Notes: a model not told the origin generated them from the sequence alone. Positions 44,798 through 56,754 are shown, counted from the first letter of the stretch. The stretch is DNA of 64,000 nucleotides from Rhizobacter sp. OV335 (GCF_900142965.1 NZ_FRCQ01000034.1:21002-85001); one strand, 5' to 3'. A program made the numbers and translations.

Positions 44798-44826
44798 CTC
44801 AAGTCGGTCGCAGCGGCACCGAAAGT
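44798..44826 (+). promoter_or_regulatory. Sigma-28-like promoter of the hybrid kinase gene
   Basis: CTCAAG (44798-44803), 15-nt spacer, CCGAAAGT (44819-44826). The spacing and -35 equal the flgM promoter; the -10 has CCGAAA in place of CCGATA. Predicted start near 44833, giving a leader of about 75 nt that begins with a strong hairpin. It places this signalling gene under FliA control. Confidence 0.6.
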
Positions 44827-44834
44827 GCTGCGAA

Positions 44835-44874
44835 GACCCCGCTCGCTGGGCGGGGTCCCCGTTGGTGGGCCCAC
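44835..44874 (+). other. Leader hairpin and palindrome before the hybrid kinase gene
   Basis: A perfect 8-bp stem (GACCCCGC/GCGGGGTC, 44835-44842 with 44850-44857) with a 7-nt loop is followed by the 10-bp palindrome GTGGGCCCAC (44865-44874). They would lie at the very 5' end of the transcript. The loop does not fit the hexaloop rule for ANTAR RNA targets. A stabilising 5' stem or attenuator is possible. Confidence 0.4.
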
Positions 44875-44907
44875 TAGGCTGTGCACTTTTTCAGAAGTAG
44901 TTGACCC

Positions 44908-48342
<3,435 letters not shown>

Positions 48343-48346
48343 TTCA

Positions 48347-50605
48347 ATGAGCTCCAGCGCGCCGCTGTCCGACGACGATCTGCTCGGCCAGCCGCGTGTG
48401 CTGCTGGTCGACGACGACGAGGTCAACCTGCTGCTCACCGCGATCGCGCTGCGCGAGCGCGGGTTCGCGATCACCGAGGCCACCAGCGGCGAGCGGGCGA
48501 TCCAGATCCTGGCCGACTGGTCGCCCGACGTGCTGGTGCTGGATGCGCTGATGCCCGGGCTCGACGGGTTCGAGACCTGCCGCGAATTGCGCTCGCTGCC
48601 CGGCTTCGAGTCGATGCCGGTGCTGATGCTGACCGGGCTGGACGACGACGCGTCGATCACCCGCGCCTACGAGGCCGGTGCCACCGATTTCTTCGTCAAG
48701 TCGACGCACTGGAGCCTGCTGGCCGGCCGGCTGCGCTACCTGCTGCGCTCGTCGCGCACCCGCCAGGAACTGGAGCGCAGCAAGTCGAAGCTGGCGCGCG
48801 CGCAAGACCTGGCGCGCATGGGCAGCTTCGACTGGCACCGCGGCCATGGCAACCCGCTGTTCTCGGTCGAGGGCCTGCGGGTGTTCGGCCTCGGCCCGGG
48901 CGACGCGCCCAGCATGCGGGCGCTGCTGCGCATGGTGCCCACCGAAGAACGCACCGGCTTCGTGACGATCCTGCACGAGGTGATCCGCCACAGCTCGGTG
49001 CTCGCCACCGACATCCCGGTCACGCTGCCCGACGCCCGCCAGCGCATCATCCACGTCGAGGCCGAGCCCGAGTTCAACGAGCACGGCAACCTGTCGGGCT
49101 ACACCGGCATCGTGCAGGACGTGACCGACCGGCGCATGGCCGAGGACAAGATCCGCCACCTGGCCAATTTCGATGCGCTGACCGGGCTGCCGAACCGCCG
49201 CCAGCTGATCTGGCGCACCGAGCGCGCGCTCGAGCATGCACGCCGGCTGAACCACCCGGTCGGGCTGTTGCTGATCGACCTCGACCGCTTCAAGGTGATC
49301 AACGACACGCTGGGCCATGGCGCCGGCGACGAATTGCTGATGGAGGTGTCGCGCCGGCTGCGCTCGTGCGTGCGCCACTCCGACCAGGTGATGGAGAGCG
49401 CCGTCGAGTCGATGGGTTCGCGCTCGCACCGCACGCTCGAGGCCGTCGGCCGGCTCGGTGGCGACGAATTCGTCGCGCTGCTGCCCGAGGTGTCCGACGA
49501 ATCCGACGCCGAACGGGTCGCCGCGCGCGTGCTCGACGTGATGCGCGAGCCGATCTTCGTCGGCGGCCAGGAATGCTTCGTCACCGCGAGCGTCGGCATC
49601 GCGATGTTCCCGCGCGACGGCCAGACGGTGGCCGACCTGATGCGCAACTCCGACGTGGCCATGTACTCGGTGAAGGCGCAGGGCCGCAATGCCGCGCTGC
49701 TGTACCGCCCGGCGCTGGCCGGCAAGGGTCGCGAGAAGCTCGAGCTCGAGAGCGCGCTGCACAAGGCCATCGAGCGCAACGAGCTGGTGCTGCACTACCA
49801 GCCGAAGGTCGACGTGCGCGGCGCGCGCATGGTGGGCGCCGAGGCGCTGATGCGCTGGCAGCGCGGCGGCGTGCTGGTGCCGCCGGGCGATTTCATCCCG
49901 CTGGCCGAGGAGACCGGCCTGATCATTCCGCTCAGCGAATGGGCGATCCGCGAGGCGGCGCGCCAGGCCCGGATCTGGCAGGACAGCTTCGGCTTCGCCG
50001 ACTCGATCGCGGTCAACCTGCCGAACCGCTTGTTCGAGCGCACCGACCTGGTCGAACACATCCACCAGGCCGTCACCGCCTATGGCGTGCCGCACCATGC
50101 GATCGAACTCGAGATCACCGAGACGGGCCTGATGAAGGACCTGCAGAACGTGATCCCGACGCTGCACCGGCTCAACGAGATCGGCGTCGAGATCTCGATC
50201 GACGACTTCGGCACCGGCTACTCGTCGCTCGCCTACCTGACCACGCTGCCGATCAGCGAGCTGAAGATCGACCGATCCTTCGTGCGCGACCTCGGCATGA
50301 CGCCGCAGAGCTCGGCGGTGGTCACCGCGATCATCGCGCTGGCCCGCTCGCTGGGCCTGCGGGTGGTGGCCGAAGGCGTCGAGAACATGCGCCAGATGGA
50401 AGTGCTGCACCGGCTGGGCTGCGGAATGATGCAGGGCTTCCTGTTCAGCAAGGCGCTGGCGCCCGAGGCGCTCGACCAGTGGCTGCAGCAGACGGTGCTG
50501 CCGCGCAAGGCGCCGTGGATCGTCGATGCCGGCGATGGCGACGACATCAGCGATTCGCTGCGGGCCGGCCTGGAGCCGCGCCCCAATCGCTACACGCCCA
50601 AATGA
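48347..50605 (+). CDS. Response regulator with PAS, GGDEF and EAL domains
   Basis: A 752-residue c-di-GMP enzyme. The receiver domain (about 15-140) shows VLLVDDDEVN and phosphoacceptor Asp in LVLDALMPGLDG. A PAS-like domain (about 150-265) follows, then GGDEF with an intact GRLGGDEF active site but only RTLE at the inhibitory site and a short insert before it. The EAL domain is complete: GAEALMRW, ELEITETGLM, IDDFGTGYSS, LKIDRSF and AEGVEN. It could make and degrade c-di-GMP; the intact EAL suggests phosphodiesterase activity is important. It is 4 nt from the hybrid kinase gene, so Hpt-to-REC signalling is likely. Confidence 0.92.
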   Translation: MSSSAPLSDDDLLGQPRVLLVDDDEVNLLLTAIALRERGFAITEATSGERAIQILADWSPDVLVLDALMPGLDGFETCRELRSLPGFESMPVLMLTGLDDDASITRAYEAGATDFFVKSTHWSLLAGRLRYLLRSSRTRQELERSKSKLARAQDLARMGSFDWHRGHGNPLFSVEGLRVFGLGPGDAPSMRALLRMVPTEERTGFVTILHEVIRHSSVLATDIPVTLPDARQRIIHVEAEPEFNEHGNLSGYTGIVQDVTDRRMAEDKIRHLANFDALTGLPNRRQLIWRTERALEHARRLNHPVGLLLIDLDRFKVINDTLGHGAGDELLMEVSRRLRSCVRHSDQVMESAVESMGSRSHRTLEAVGRLGGDEFVALLPEVSDESDAERVAARVLDVMREPIFVGGQECFVTASVGIAMFPRDGQTVADLMRNSDVAMYSVKAQGRNAALLYRPALAGKGREKLELESALHKAIERNELVLHYQPKVDVRGARMVGAEALMRWQRGGVLVPPGDFIPLAEETGLIIPLSEWAIREAARQARIWQDSFGFADSIAVNLPNRLFERTDLVEHIHQAVTAYGVPHHAIELEITETGLMKDLQNVIPTLHRLNEIGVEISIDDFGTGYSSLAYLTTLPISELKIDRSFVRDLGMTPQSSAVVTAIIALARSLGLRVVAEGVENMRQMEVLHRLGCGMMQGFLFSKALAPEALDQWLQQTVLPRKAPWIVDAGDGDDISDSLRAGLEPRPNRYTPK

Positions 50606-50655
50606 CCGGGCACGGGTTCCGTGCCGTCCCCTTTCTTTTTGCCCTGACCTGATCG

Positions 50656-52368
50656 ATGGACACCAAACCCCAGGCGCCGCAGACGCCTGCCGTGCTGGCC
50701 AAGGCCGCGCTGCGCCGCCTCGTGGTCGACAAGCTGGAGCCGACGCCCGAGAACTACGCTCGCGCCTACCAGCTCGAATCGGGCATCCAGCCGAGCTCGC
50801 CGCGTGCGCAAGCTGCCGCGGCGCCCCCATCCTCCACCGACAACGCGGCCCAGGCGGCCGCGCTGGCCGGGCTGATCGAACGCATCGCCCGCGGCACCGA
50901 GCGTGGCGGACGCAACTGGACCGCCGCGCGCAAGAAAGAAAGCCTGCAGCGCGTGCTGTCCAGCAGCCGCAGCGACGTGCAGCGGCTGCAGCAGCGGCTC
51001 GGGCAGCTGGTGGGCAGCTGGGAGAGCGACACGCTCGACGACATGGTCGAGGCCGATGACAGCCTGACGCAACCGGCGCCGCTCGATGCGTTGCCGCTGC
51101 CGGCCGCATCTTCCGCATCGGCATCGGTGTCGACATCAGCGCCGGCCATCGACACCGCAGGCAGCGACCCGGCCTTCCCGCTGTGGCGGCGCGTCGCCGA
51201 GGGCCTGAGCGGCACGGTGCAGCTCGCGCTGCCACCGCCGCCGGCACCGAGCGCCGACCTGTCGCGCCAGTTGACCGAGCTGCTCGCCCGCCTCGAAGAG
51301 CCCGGCCCGGTACCGCTGCAGGCCGACGAGTTCGACGCGCTGTGCGACCGCGCGCGCCGCATGCTGCAGCACCGCCATCACTTCGTCGACCAGCTGGGCG
51401 GGCTGTGCCAGGAGCTCACCGCGAGCCTGGCCGAGCTGGCCGAGGACGACAGCTGGGCGCGCGGCCAGGTCGACGCGATGAAGCTGCAGATCGACGGCGG
51501 GCTCACCGCGCGCAGCGTGCGTTCGGTCAGCGAGCTGCTGGGCCACACCCGCGAGCGCCAGCAGCAGCTGCGCGAAGACCGGGCGCGGGCCCGCGATGCG
51601 CTGAAGCTGCTGATCAACCGCATGCTCAGCGAGCTGGGCGAGCTGGGCCAGCACACCGGGCGTTTCCACGAGAGCGTCGGCCGCTATGCCGACACCATCG
51701 AGAAGGCCGATTCGCTCGAGAGCCTGGCCGGCGTCGTGCGCGAGATGGTCGAAGAGAGCCGCACCGTGCAGTCGCTGGTCAGCCAGGCGCAGGGCCGGCT
51801 CGAGTCGGAGCATGCGAAGGCGGTCGGGCTGTCCGAGCGCGTCGCCGAACTCGAGGGCGAGCTGCGCCGCCTGTCGGAAGAGGTGTCGACCGACCAGTTG
51901 ACGCAGATCGCCAACCGGCGCGGCCTGATGCAGGCCTTCGATGCCGAGCGGGCGCGCATGGAGCGCGGCCAGACCGAGCTGTCGATCGGGCTGCTGGACG
52001 TCGACAACTTCAAGCGCCTGAACGACGAGCTCGGCCATGCCGCCGGCGACACCGCGCTCAAGTCGCTGGCCGAGGTGGTCAGCAAGGCGTTGCGCCCGAC
52101 CGACCTGGTCGCGCGCTACGGCGGCGAGGAGTTCGTCGTGCTGCTGCCCGACACCCCGGTGCAGGAAGGCGAGCAGATCCTGACCCGTTTGCAGCGCTCG
52201 CTGTCCGGCGGGCTGTTCATGCACGAAGAGCGGCAGGTGTTCGTCACCTTCTCGGCCGGCGTCACGCTGTACCGGCAGGGCGAGCCGATCGAGGCCGCGC
52301 TCGAACGCGCCGACGAAGCGCTCTACGAAGCGAAGCGAACCGGTAAGAACCGGACCTGTGTCGGATAA
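50656..52368 (+). CDS. Diguanylate cyclase with N-terminal helical domain
   Basis: A 570-residue protein. Residues 1-400 are helical without a membrane segment: an N-terminal KAALRRLVVDKLEPTPENYA module, an Ala/Ser-rich linker, and a long coiled coil (about 300-410). The C-terminal GGDEF domain has LTQIANRRGLMQAF, LDVDNFKRLNDELGH and the active site ARYGGEEFVVLLP. An RPTD inhibitory site stands five residues before GGEEF, so product feedback is expected. It lies 50 nt after the REC-GGDEF-EAL gene and just upstream of the polysaccharide genes. Confidence 0.92.
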   Translation: MDTKPQAPQTPAVLAKAALRRLVVDKLEPTPENYARAYQLESGIQPSSPRAQAAAAPPSSTDNAAQAAALAGLIERIARGTERGGRNWTAARKKESLQRVLSSSRSDVQRLQQRLGQLVGSWESDTLDDMVEADDSLTQPAPLDALPLPAASSASASVSTSAPAIDTAGSDPAFPLWRRVAEGLSGTVQLALPPPPAPSADLSRQLTELLARLEEPGPVPLQADEFDALCDRARRMLQHRHHFVDQLGGLCQELTASLAELAEDDSWARGQVDAMKLQIDGGLTARSVRSVSELLGHTRERQQQLREDRARARDALKLLINRMLSELGELGQHTGRFHESVGRYADTIEKADSLESLAGVVREMVEESRTVQSLVSQAQGRLESEHAKAVGLSERVAELEGELRRLSEEVSTDQLTQIANRRGLMQAFDAERARMERGQTELSIGLLDVDNFKRLNDELGHAAGDTALKSLAEVVSKALRPTDLVARYGGEEFVVLLPDTPVQEGEQILTRLQRSLSGGLFMHEERQVFVTFSAGVTLYRQGEPIEAALERADEALYEAKRTGKNRTCVG

Positions 52369-52494
52369 AAGCCTGTCGAATCTACCGATCGCTTGTGTCC
52401 AACGGTGACGTGGAGCGGGCTTTCTGACAGGTGAGGCGCCCGTGTTCACCCTCTGGCGCCGGAAGAGAAATTCAGTTACAGGGGCGTGTGGTGC

Positions 52495-52509
52495 TGGCAC
52501 GCCTCGTGC
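52495..52509 (+). promoter_or_regulatory. Sigma-54-type promoter of the polysaccharide initiation gene
   Basis: TGGCAC-N5-GTGC at 52495-52509 keeps the invariant GG-N10-GC and matches TGGCAC-N5-TTGC with one mismatch. The -12 element lies 40 nt before the ATG at 52549. The upstream gap (52369-52494) would house activator sites, but I see no convincing pair. Confidence 0.62.
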
Positions 52510-52548
52510 GTGAGAGGTCCGTGACATTTTCAACGGACTCCTTCCCCC

Positions 52549-53943
52549 ATGTTCGAAGAACGCAGCCATAGGCAGTTGTTCCTCGGTGCACCGCCCTCGG
52601 TGACGTCCTTCATCGCCGCGGTGATGGAGCCGTTGCTGACCGTGCTGTGCTATCTCGCCGTCAGCAGCGCGTTCAACGAGCCGGTCGAACGGCCGGCGCT
52701 GACGCTGTGCATGCTGGTGCTGGTGCTCAGCTTCCCTGGCGTCAACCGCTTCAAGGACCGCAGCCTCAACGCGGCGATCGACATCCTCAGCGCGTGGATC
52801 GCCTTGCTCGGCATCCTGCTGCTGTGCGGCTATGCGACCGACAGCCTGAAATTCTTCGAGTGGCGCGTGTTGGCCTGGTGGGCCGGGCTGACGCCGGTCG
52901 TGCAATGGGTCGCCGTGCGCCTCGGCAAGGAAGCGCTGCGCCGCCTGGCGTTGCGGCCGGAGTACCGCCGCAATGCGGTGGTGGTTGGGGCCGGGCCGCT
53001 GGGGGCGAAGGTGCTGGAGTCGCTGAAGGCGCGGCGCTCGTTCGGACAGGACTTCGTCGGCTTCTTCGAAGACCGGTCGCCGGACCGCCTGCACCCCGAT
53101 GCCCGCGAGCATGTGAAGGGCCGTTTCGAGGACCTCGCCGAATGGGTGCGCCGCAACGGCGTGCGCGATGTCTACATCACGCTGCCGCTGACCTCGCAGC
53201 CGCGCATCGTGAACCTGCTGGCCTCGCTGCAGGACACCACCGCGTCGGTGTATTACGCGCCGGACGTGTTCGGCGTCAGCGTGATCCAGGGGCGCCTGCA
53301 GGACATGGCCGGCCTGCCGGTGGTGAGCCTGCTGGAGTCGCCGTTCACCGGCACCAACGATCTGGTCAAGCGCTTCAGCGACATCGTGATCGCGTCGCTG
53401 ATCCTGCTGCTGATCTCGCCGGTGATGCTGGCGCTCGCGATCGGCGTGAAGCTGAGCTCGCCCGGGCCGGTGATCTTCCGCCAGAAGCGCAACGGGCTCG
53501 ATGGCGAAGAGATCGAGGTCTACAAGTTCCGCTCGATGACGACGCAGGACAACGGCGCGGTGGTCAAGCAGGCGACGCGCGGCGATGCGCGCATCACGCC
53601 GTTCGGTGCGTTCATCCGCAAGACGTCGCTGGACGAGTTGCCGCAGCTGATCAACGTGCTGCAGGGCCGCATGAGCATCGTCGGGCCGCGCCCGCATGCG
53701 GTGGCGCACAACGAGCAGTACCGCAAGATGATCCAGGCCTACATGGTGCGCCACAAGGTGCGGCCGGGCATCACCGGCTGGGCGCAGGTGAACGGCTTCC
53801 GGGGCGAGACCGACACGCTGGACAAGATGGCCGCGCGCGTCGAGTACGACCTCGAGTACCTGCGCAACTGGTCGATCGGGCTGGACCTGATGATCATCGT
53901 GCGCACCGTGCGGCTGGTGCTGTTCGACCGCAATGCATATTGA
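52549..53943 (+). CDS. Polyprenyl-phosphate sugar-1-phosphate transferase (WcaJ type)
   Basis: A 464-residue initiating transferase. The N-terminal half has four to five membrane helices and a Rossmann-like segment (AVVVGAGPLGAKVLESLKAR). A fifth helix near 285-305 precedes the catalytic PHPT domain with KRFSDIVIASLILLLISPVM, GPVIFRQKRNGLDG, FRSM, TSLDELPQLINVL and MSIVGPRPHAVAHNEQY. It transfers hexose-1-phosphate from a UDP-sugar to undecaprenyl phosphate to start repeat-unit synthesis. The exact sugar cannot be read from sequence; glucose is usual for this subfamily. First gene after the sigma-54-type promoter. Confidence 0.92.
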   Translation: MFEERSHRQLFLGAPPSVTSFIAAVMEPLLTVLCYLAVSSAFNEPVERPALTLCMLVLVLSFPGVNRFKDRSLNAAIDILSAWIALLGILLLCGYATDSLKFFEWRVLAWWAGLTPVVQWVAVRLGKEALRRLALRPEYRRNAVVVGAGPLGAKVLESLKARRSFGQDFVGFFEDRSPDRLHPDAREHVKGRFEDLAEWVRRNGVRDVYITLPLTSQPRIVNLLASLQDTTASVYYAPDVFGVSVIQGRLQDMAGLPVVSLLESPFTGTNDLVKRFSDIVIASLILLLISPVMLALAIGVKLSSPGPVIFRQKRNGLDGEEIEVYKFRSMTTQDNGAVVKQATRGDARITPFGAFIRKTSLDELPQLINVLQGRMSIVGPRPHAVAHNEQYRKMIQAYMVRHKVRPGITGWAQVNGFRGETDTLDKMAARVEYDLEYLRNWSIGLDLMIIVRTVRLVLFDRNAY

Positions 53944-53952
53944 TGGACTTGC

Positions 53953-55182
53953 ATGAATCGCAGTAACGCTCTTTCTCCCGTGGTGGCATTGGTTCTGGCG
54001 GGCGGCACCGCGACGGCTTTCGCCGGTGACGAATCCGACCCGTACGTGTTCGGCTTCAGCCAGGCGGTCTCGGCCGAGAACAACCTGTTCCGCGTGCCCG
54101 ACGGCGAGGTGAGGTCGCGCGACGCGATCTCGTCGACCGGGCTGCGGGCCGCGATCGACCAGCCGTTCGGCCGGCAGCATTTCACCGCCGGGCTCGAGGC
54201 CAACGTCAACCGCTACAAGAACAACACGCAGCTGAACAACACCGACCACCGGCTGTCGGCGCGGCTCGACTGGTCGACCATCGAGCGGGTGTCGGGCGAG
54301 TTGACGGCCGAGCAGCGCAGCAGCCTGTACCGCTACGACCTCGACAGCCAGAACCGCTTCACCGGCAAGAACCAGCTGCGCACGACGGGCGCCGGGCTGC
54401 AGGTGCGCGTGGGCGTCGTCACCGCGTGGACGCTGGAGGGCGGCTGGGCCGGCAACCAGAGCCGCTATTCGGCCGACGAGTTCAGCAACCGCGACGTGCG
54501 CCAGCAGACGGTGAATGCCGGCGTGCGCTGGGCCGATGCCGATGCGCTGAGCGTGCGCGTCGGCGGCCGGCACACCGAAGGGCGATTTCCGAACTTCGGC
54601 ATCGAGCCCGACGAGTTCCGCCGCAACGACGTCGACCTCAGCCTGCTGGCGAAGCCGAACGGCCTGAGCACGCTGAACGCGCGCGTCAGCGTGACGCGCG
54701 AGACCCACTCGGTGCAGTCGCAGCGCGACGAGAACACCTGGACCGGCGCGCTGGGCTGGAACTGGCAGGCCACCGGCAAGCTGAACTTCGACACCCAGCT
54801 GTCGCGCGACAGCAGCGTGGGCAGCAGCACCTTCGGCACCGCGCTCAACGAGATCGATTCGAGCGACACGCGGGTCAGCCACAGCCTGCAGCTGAAGGCC
54901 CGCTGGGACGCGACCGCGAAGATCCAGCTGACGGCGCAGGGCGGCTACACGCGCCGCAAGCTCGACAACGCCTTCATCGTCAACGGCGTGACTGCGCCGG
55001 CCGAGGGCGAGGACAGGACCGCCACCTACGGCCTCGGCATCGCGTGGCAACCGCTGCGCAGCCTGCAGTTCGCCTGCAACGTCGCCCGCGAGCACCGCCA
55101 GATCGTCGGCGACAACATCACGATCACCTACCCCTACAGCGCGACCAGCGCGAGCTGCTCGGGCCAGGTCAGCATCCGCTGA
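53953..55182 (+). CDS. EpsL-like outer-membrane beta-barrel for exopolysaccharide
   Basis: A 409-residue protein with a signal peptide (cleavage near AFA-GDESD), followed by repeated amphipathic strands with alternating aromatics (RLSARLDWSTIERVSGELTA; LSVRVGGRHTEG; LTAQGGYTRRKL). It ends in a short strand with a lone pair of Cys residues. The pattern matches the barrel found in PEP-CTERM/exosortase-linked Eps loci of betaproteobacteria, proposed to export or anchor the polymer. Nine nt from the transferase gene, so co-transcribed. Confidence 0.82.
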   Translation: MNRSNALSPVVALVLAGGTATAFAGDESDPYVFGFSQAVSAENNLFRVPDGEVRSRDAISSTGLRAAIDQPFGRQHFTAGLEANVNRYKNNTQLNNTDHRLSARLDWSTIERVSGELTAEQRSSLYRYDLDSQNRFTGKNQLRTTGAGLQVRVGVVTAWTLEGGWAGNQSRYSADEFSNRDVRQQTVNAGVRWADADALSVRVGGRHTEGRFPNFGIEPDEFRRNDVDLSLLAKPNGLSTLNARVSVTRETHSVQSQRDENTWTGALGWNWQATGKLNFDTQLSRDSSVGSSTFGTALNEIDSSDTRVSHSLQLKARWDATAKIQLTAQGGYTRRKLDNAFIVNGVTAPAEGEDRTATYGLGIAWQPLRSLQFACNVAREHRQIVGDNITITYPYSATSASCSGQVSIR

Positions 55183-55202
55183 GCCGACGCCTTGTCGGAT
55201 GG

Positions 55203-55228
55203 CAGGGCGCGCAGCGTGCCGCGCCCTG
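55203..55228 (+). terminator. Hairpin after the EpsL-like gene (weak terminator)
   Basis: A 9-bp perfect inverted repeat (CAGGGCGCG at 55203-55211, CGCGCCCTG at 55220-55228) with an 8-nt loop, 20 nt after the stop codon. No T-run follows, so it may only slow polymerase or stabilise the mRNA end. Confidence 0.4.
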
Positions 55229-55377
55229 AATGCATGCTGCGTCGCACCATGGGTGGGAGTTTCGCCCAGGCATGGACCATGCTGATGTGTCCATTTGAAG
55301 GCAGTTTGCAGCTTCTTGCAGGCAGTAACGAAGAGATACAGGATGAGAATCGGCAAGCTTGGCGTGCCGATTGGTAG

Positions 55378-55389
55378 TTGCTGCAGCAA
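55378..55389. promoter_or_regulatory. Palindrome upstream of the PEP-CTERM gene, possible activator site
   Basis: TTGCTGCAGCAA is a perfect 12-bp palindrome about 120 bp upstream of the sigma-54-type -24 element, a typical distance for an enhancer-binding protein site. The rest of the 55183-55557 gap shows only the hairpin and promoter listed here. The assignment is by position and symmetry only. Confidence 0.3.
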
Positions 55390-55507
55390 ATTCGGCTTCT
55401 TTTGCAAGGCGAAGACGGGTTTGCCGTGTCGCTGTTCGGGCACGCAAGCTGCCTTATGCCCCGTGCGCCTCGATCAACCCCCTCAAACTGGGGATGGGAC
55501 CTGAAAG

Positions 55508-55523
55508 TGGCGTGTGTCTTGCA
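55508..55523 (+). promoter_or_regulatory. Sigma-54-type promoter of the PEP-CTERM gene
   Basis: TGGCGTGTGTCTTGCA keeps GG-N10-GC and a perfect TTGCA -12 half; the -24 half differs from TGGCAC at two positions. It stands 34 nt before the ATG at 55558, the same geometry as the polysaccharide promoter at 52495. Confidence 0.65.
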
Positions 55524-55557
55524 TAGGGGAAAGCACCTAATCACCAGGAGGTATTCA

Positions 55558-56052
55558 ATGAAGAAGTTCCTTGTTTCACTGGCCCTTACCGCGATGACCT
55601 TCGCGACCGGGTCGGCATTCGCCAGCAGCGAGAGCTGCGACGATCCGCTGAAGAGCAAGCTGGGTCAAAGCTTCTGCTATGAGGTCTTCGACAACCTCGC
55701 GCCGGGGATGTACAACGTCAGCTTCGAATATGAAGCGTCGAAGACGGGTGGTCCGCTGGACCGCACGCTCGACTTCGCTTTCCTGTTCGACAGCCAGAAG
55801 GGTCCGGGCACGTTCGACCAGCTGTCCGACTCGACGAAGACGACCGGCTGGAACACGTACTCGTTCGTGACGAAGGCAGGCGGCGACAGCTTCCTGATCT
55901 TCGCGCTGCTGGGCGTGTACCCGCAGAAGTTCAGCTTGGCGCTGCAGAACATCACCGTCACGGCCGTTCCGGAGCCGGCGACGTACGCGATGCTGCTGGC
56001 CGGCCTGGGCGCGATCGTGTTCGTGTCGCGCCGCCGTCGTCCGCAAGAGTGA
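55558..56052 (+). CDS. PEP-CTERM sorting-domain secreted protein
   Basis: A 164-residue protein. Signal peptide MKKFLVSLALTAMTFATGSAFA, a compact beta-rich middle with two Cys, and the C-terminal PEP-CTERM tripartite signal: VPEPATYAM, a hydrophobic helix LLLAGLGAIVFV-like, and the basic SRRRRPQE tail. Exosortase recognises this signal in polysaccharide-producing Gram-negatives; the exosortase gene is not in this window. A perfect AGGAGGT ribosome site 6 nt before the ATG suggests high expression. The frame stays open upstream, but the signal peptide fixes this start. Confidence 0.93.
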   Translation: MKKFLVSLALTAMTFATGSAFASSESCDDPLKSKLGQSFCYEVFDNLAPGMYNVSFEYEASKTGGPLDRTLDFAFLFDSQKGPGTFDQLSDSTKTTGWNTYSFVTKAGGDSFLIFALLGVYPQKFSLALQNITVTAVPEPATYAMLLAGLGAIVFVSRRRRPQE

Positions 56053-56080
56053 GTTTCGGCCTCGCCTGAGGCCGCTTCGA

Positions 56081-56117
56081 AAGGCCCCGCAGCGCAAACT
56101 GCGGGGCCTTTCTGTTT
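56081..56117 (+). terminator. Intrinsic terminator of the PEP-CTERM gene
   Basis: A perfect 12-bp stem (AAGGCCCCGCAG at 56081-56092, its complement at 56099-56110) with a 6-nt loop, followed by TCTGTTTG. It lies 28 nt after the stop codon and is a convincing Rho-independent terminator. Confidence 0.85.
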
Positions 56118-56135
56118 GTGGTGTTGCTGCTTGCG

Positions 56136-56390
56136 CGCAAAGGCGCGGGTGGGGAGGCTGTGGCTCGCCGGCCGGTGCGGTCTTCGCCCCTCGCGGGGCG
56201 AAGACTCCCCTCCGCTGGCTGGTTTCATGGCCCGTCGCCCAAACTCCCTCCACTCACTTCGTTCGTTGTGGTCAAACAGTGGGCGACAGTCAGTGCACGA
56301 AGCGTGCTGCGCACGCGGGCCATGAAGCCAGCCAGCTCCGGCGCCCCGTCCCTATTGGCGCTCCACAGCCTCCCCACCCGCGCCTTTGCG
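56136..56390. repeat. Modular nested inverted-repeat element, copy 1
   Basis: Outer 28-bp perfect arms (56136-56163 with 56363-56390) enclose several parts. They are a perfect hairpin stem 1 (56180-56190/56195-56205), a 21-bp stem with one mismatch (56214-56234/56316-56336), stem 2 GTCGCCCA/TGGGCGAC (56234-56241/56280-56287) around a 38-nt core (56242-56279), and stem 3 GCGTGC/GCACGC (56302-56307/56311-56316). The core is identical in all three copies. No coding potential is credible here. The gap between the PEP-CTERM terminator and the nucleotidyltransferase gene is filled by this copy, a hairpin and copy 2. Confidence 0.88.
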
Positions 56391-56406
56391 AACACCGCCG
56401 TGCTGT

Positions 56407-56489
56407 GTTTGGGGGAAAAGATTGAAGTGACCGACGAAGCGCGCGAGCGCTCGCATGCTCGTCGGTCACTTCAATCTTTTCCCCCAAAC
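56407..56489. repeat. Perfect 31-bp inverted repeat with 21-nt loop
   Basis: Arms at 56407-56437 and 56459-56489 are exact complements. The 21-nt loop itself contains the palindrome GCGAGCGCTCGC. It lies between copies 1 and 2 of the modular element. The arms hold G5A4 and T4C5 tracts. It would form a very stable hairpin on either strand and could act as a bidirectional terminator between the convergent genes. Confidence 0.85.
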
Positions 56490-56507
56490 AAAAGCGGCTG
56501 GTGGTTA

Positions 56508-56754
56508 GCGGCGCGGGGGGTGAGGGGATGGGCTGGGGGCGATTTCTGAGGCGACGAAGAAGCTCGGGTCCGTGGGTGGCGCGCGCCAGCGCGCTTCGTG
56601 GACTGACTCATCGCCACTGTTTGACCACAACGAACGAAGTGAGTGGAGGGAGTTTGGCGATGCACCCACGGATCCGAGCTTCTTCGTGGAGTCGGCCCCC
56701 GGGCCGACCGCCTCGGCATGAGCCCCCAGCCCATCCCCTCACCCCCCGCGCCGC
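56508..56754. repeat. Modular nested inverted-repeat element, copy 2 (reverse orientation)
   Basis: Outer 33-bp perfect arms (56508-56540 with 56722-56754) surround a 24-bp stem with one mismatch (56555-56578/56663-56686), stem 2 CATCGCCA/TGGCGATG (56609-56616/56655-56662) around the identical 38-nt core (56617-56654, complement strand), stem 1 GTCGGCCC/GGGCCGAC (56691-56698/56701-56708), and a GC-only hairpin 3 near 56581-56596. It is inverted relative to copy 1. It ends 17 nt from the stop of the nucleotidyltransferase gene. Confidence 0.88.

Noticed and set aside
44835..44874. Leader hairpins as an ANTAR target
   Set aside because: The loops are 7 nt and none, not the conserved hexaloops with A1 and G4, and no terminator follows.
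56136..56754. CRISPR-like repeats
   Set aside because: There are only two inverted copies here with large unequal nested arms, no regular repeat-spacer pattern, and no cas genes.
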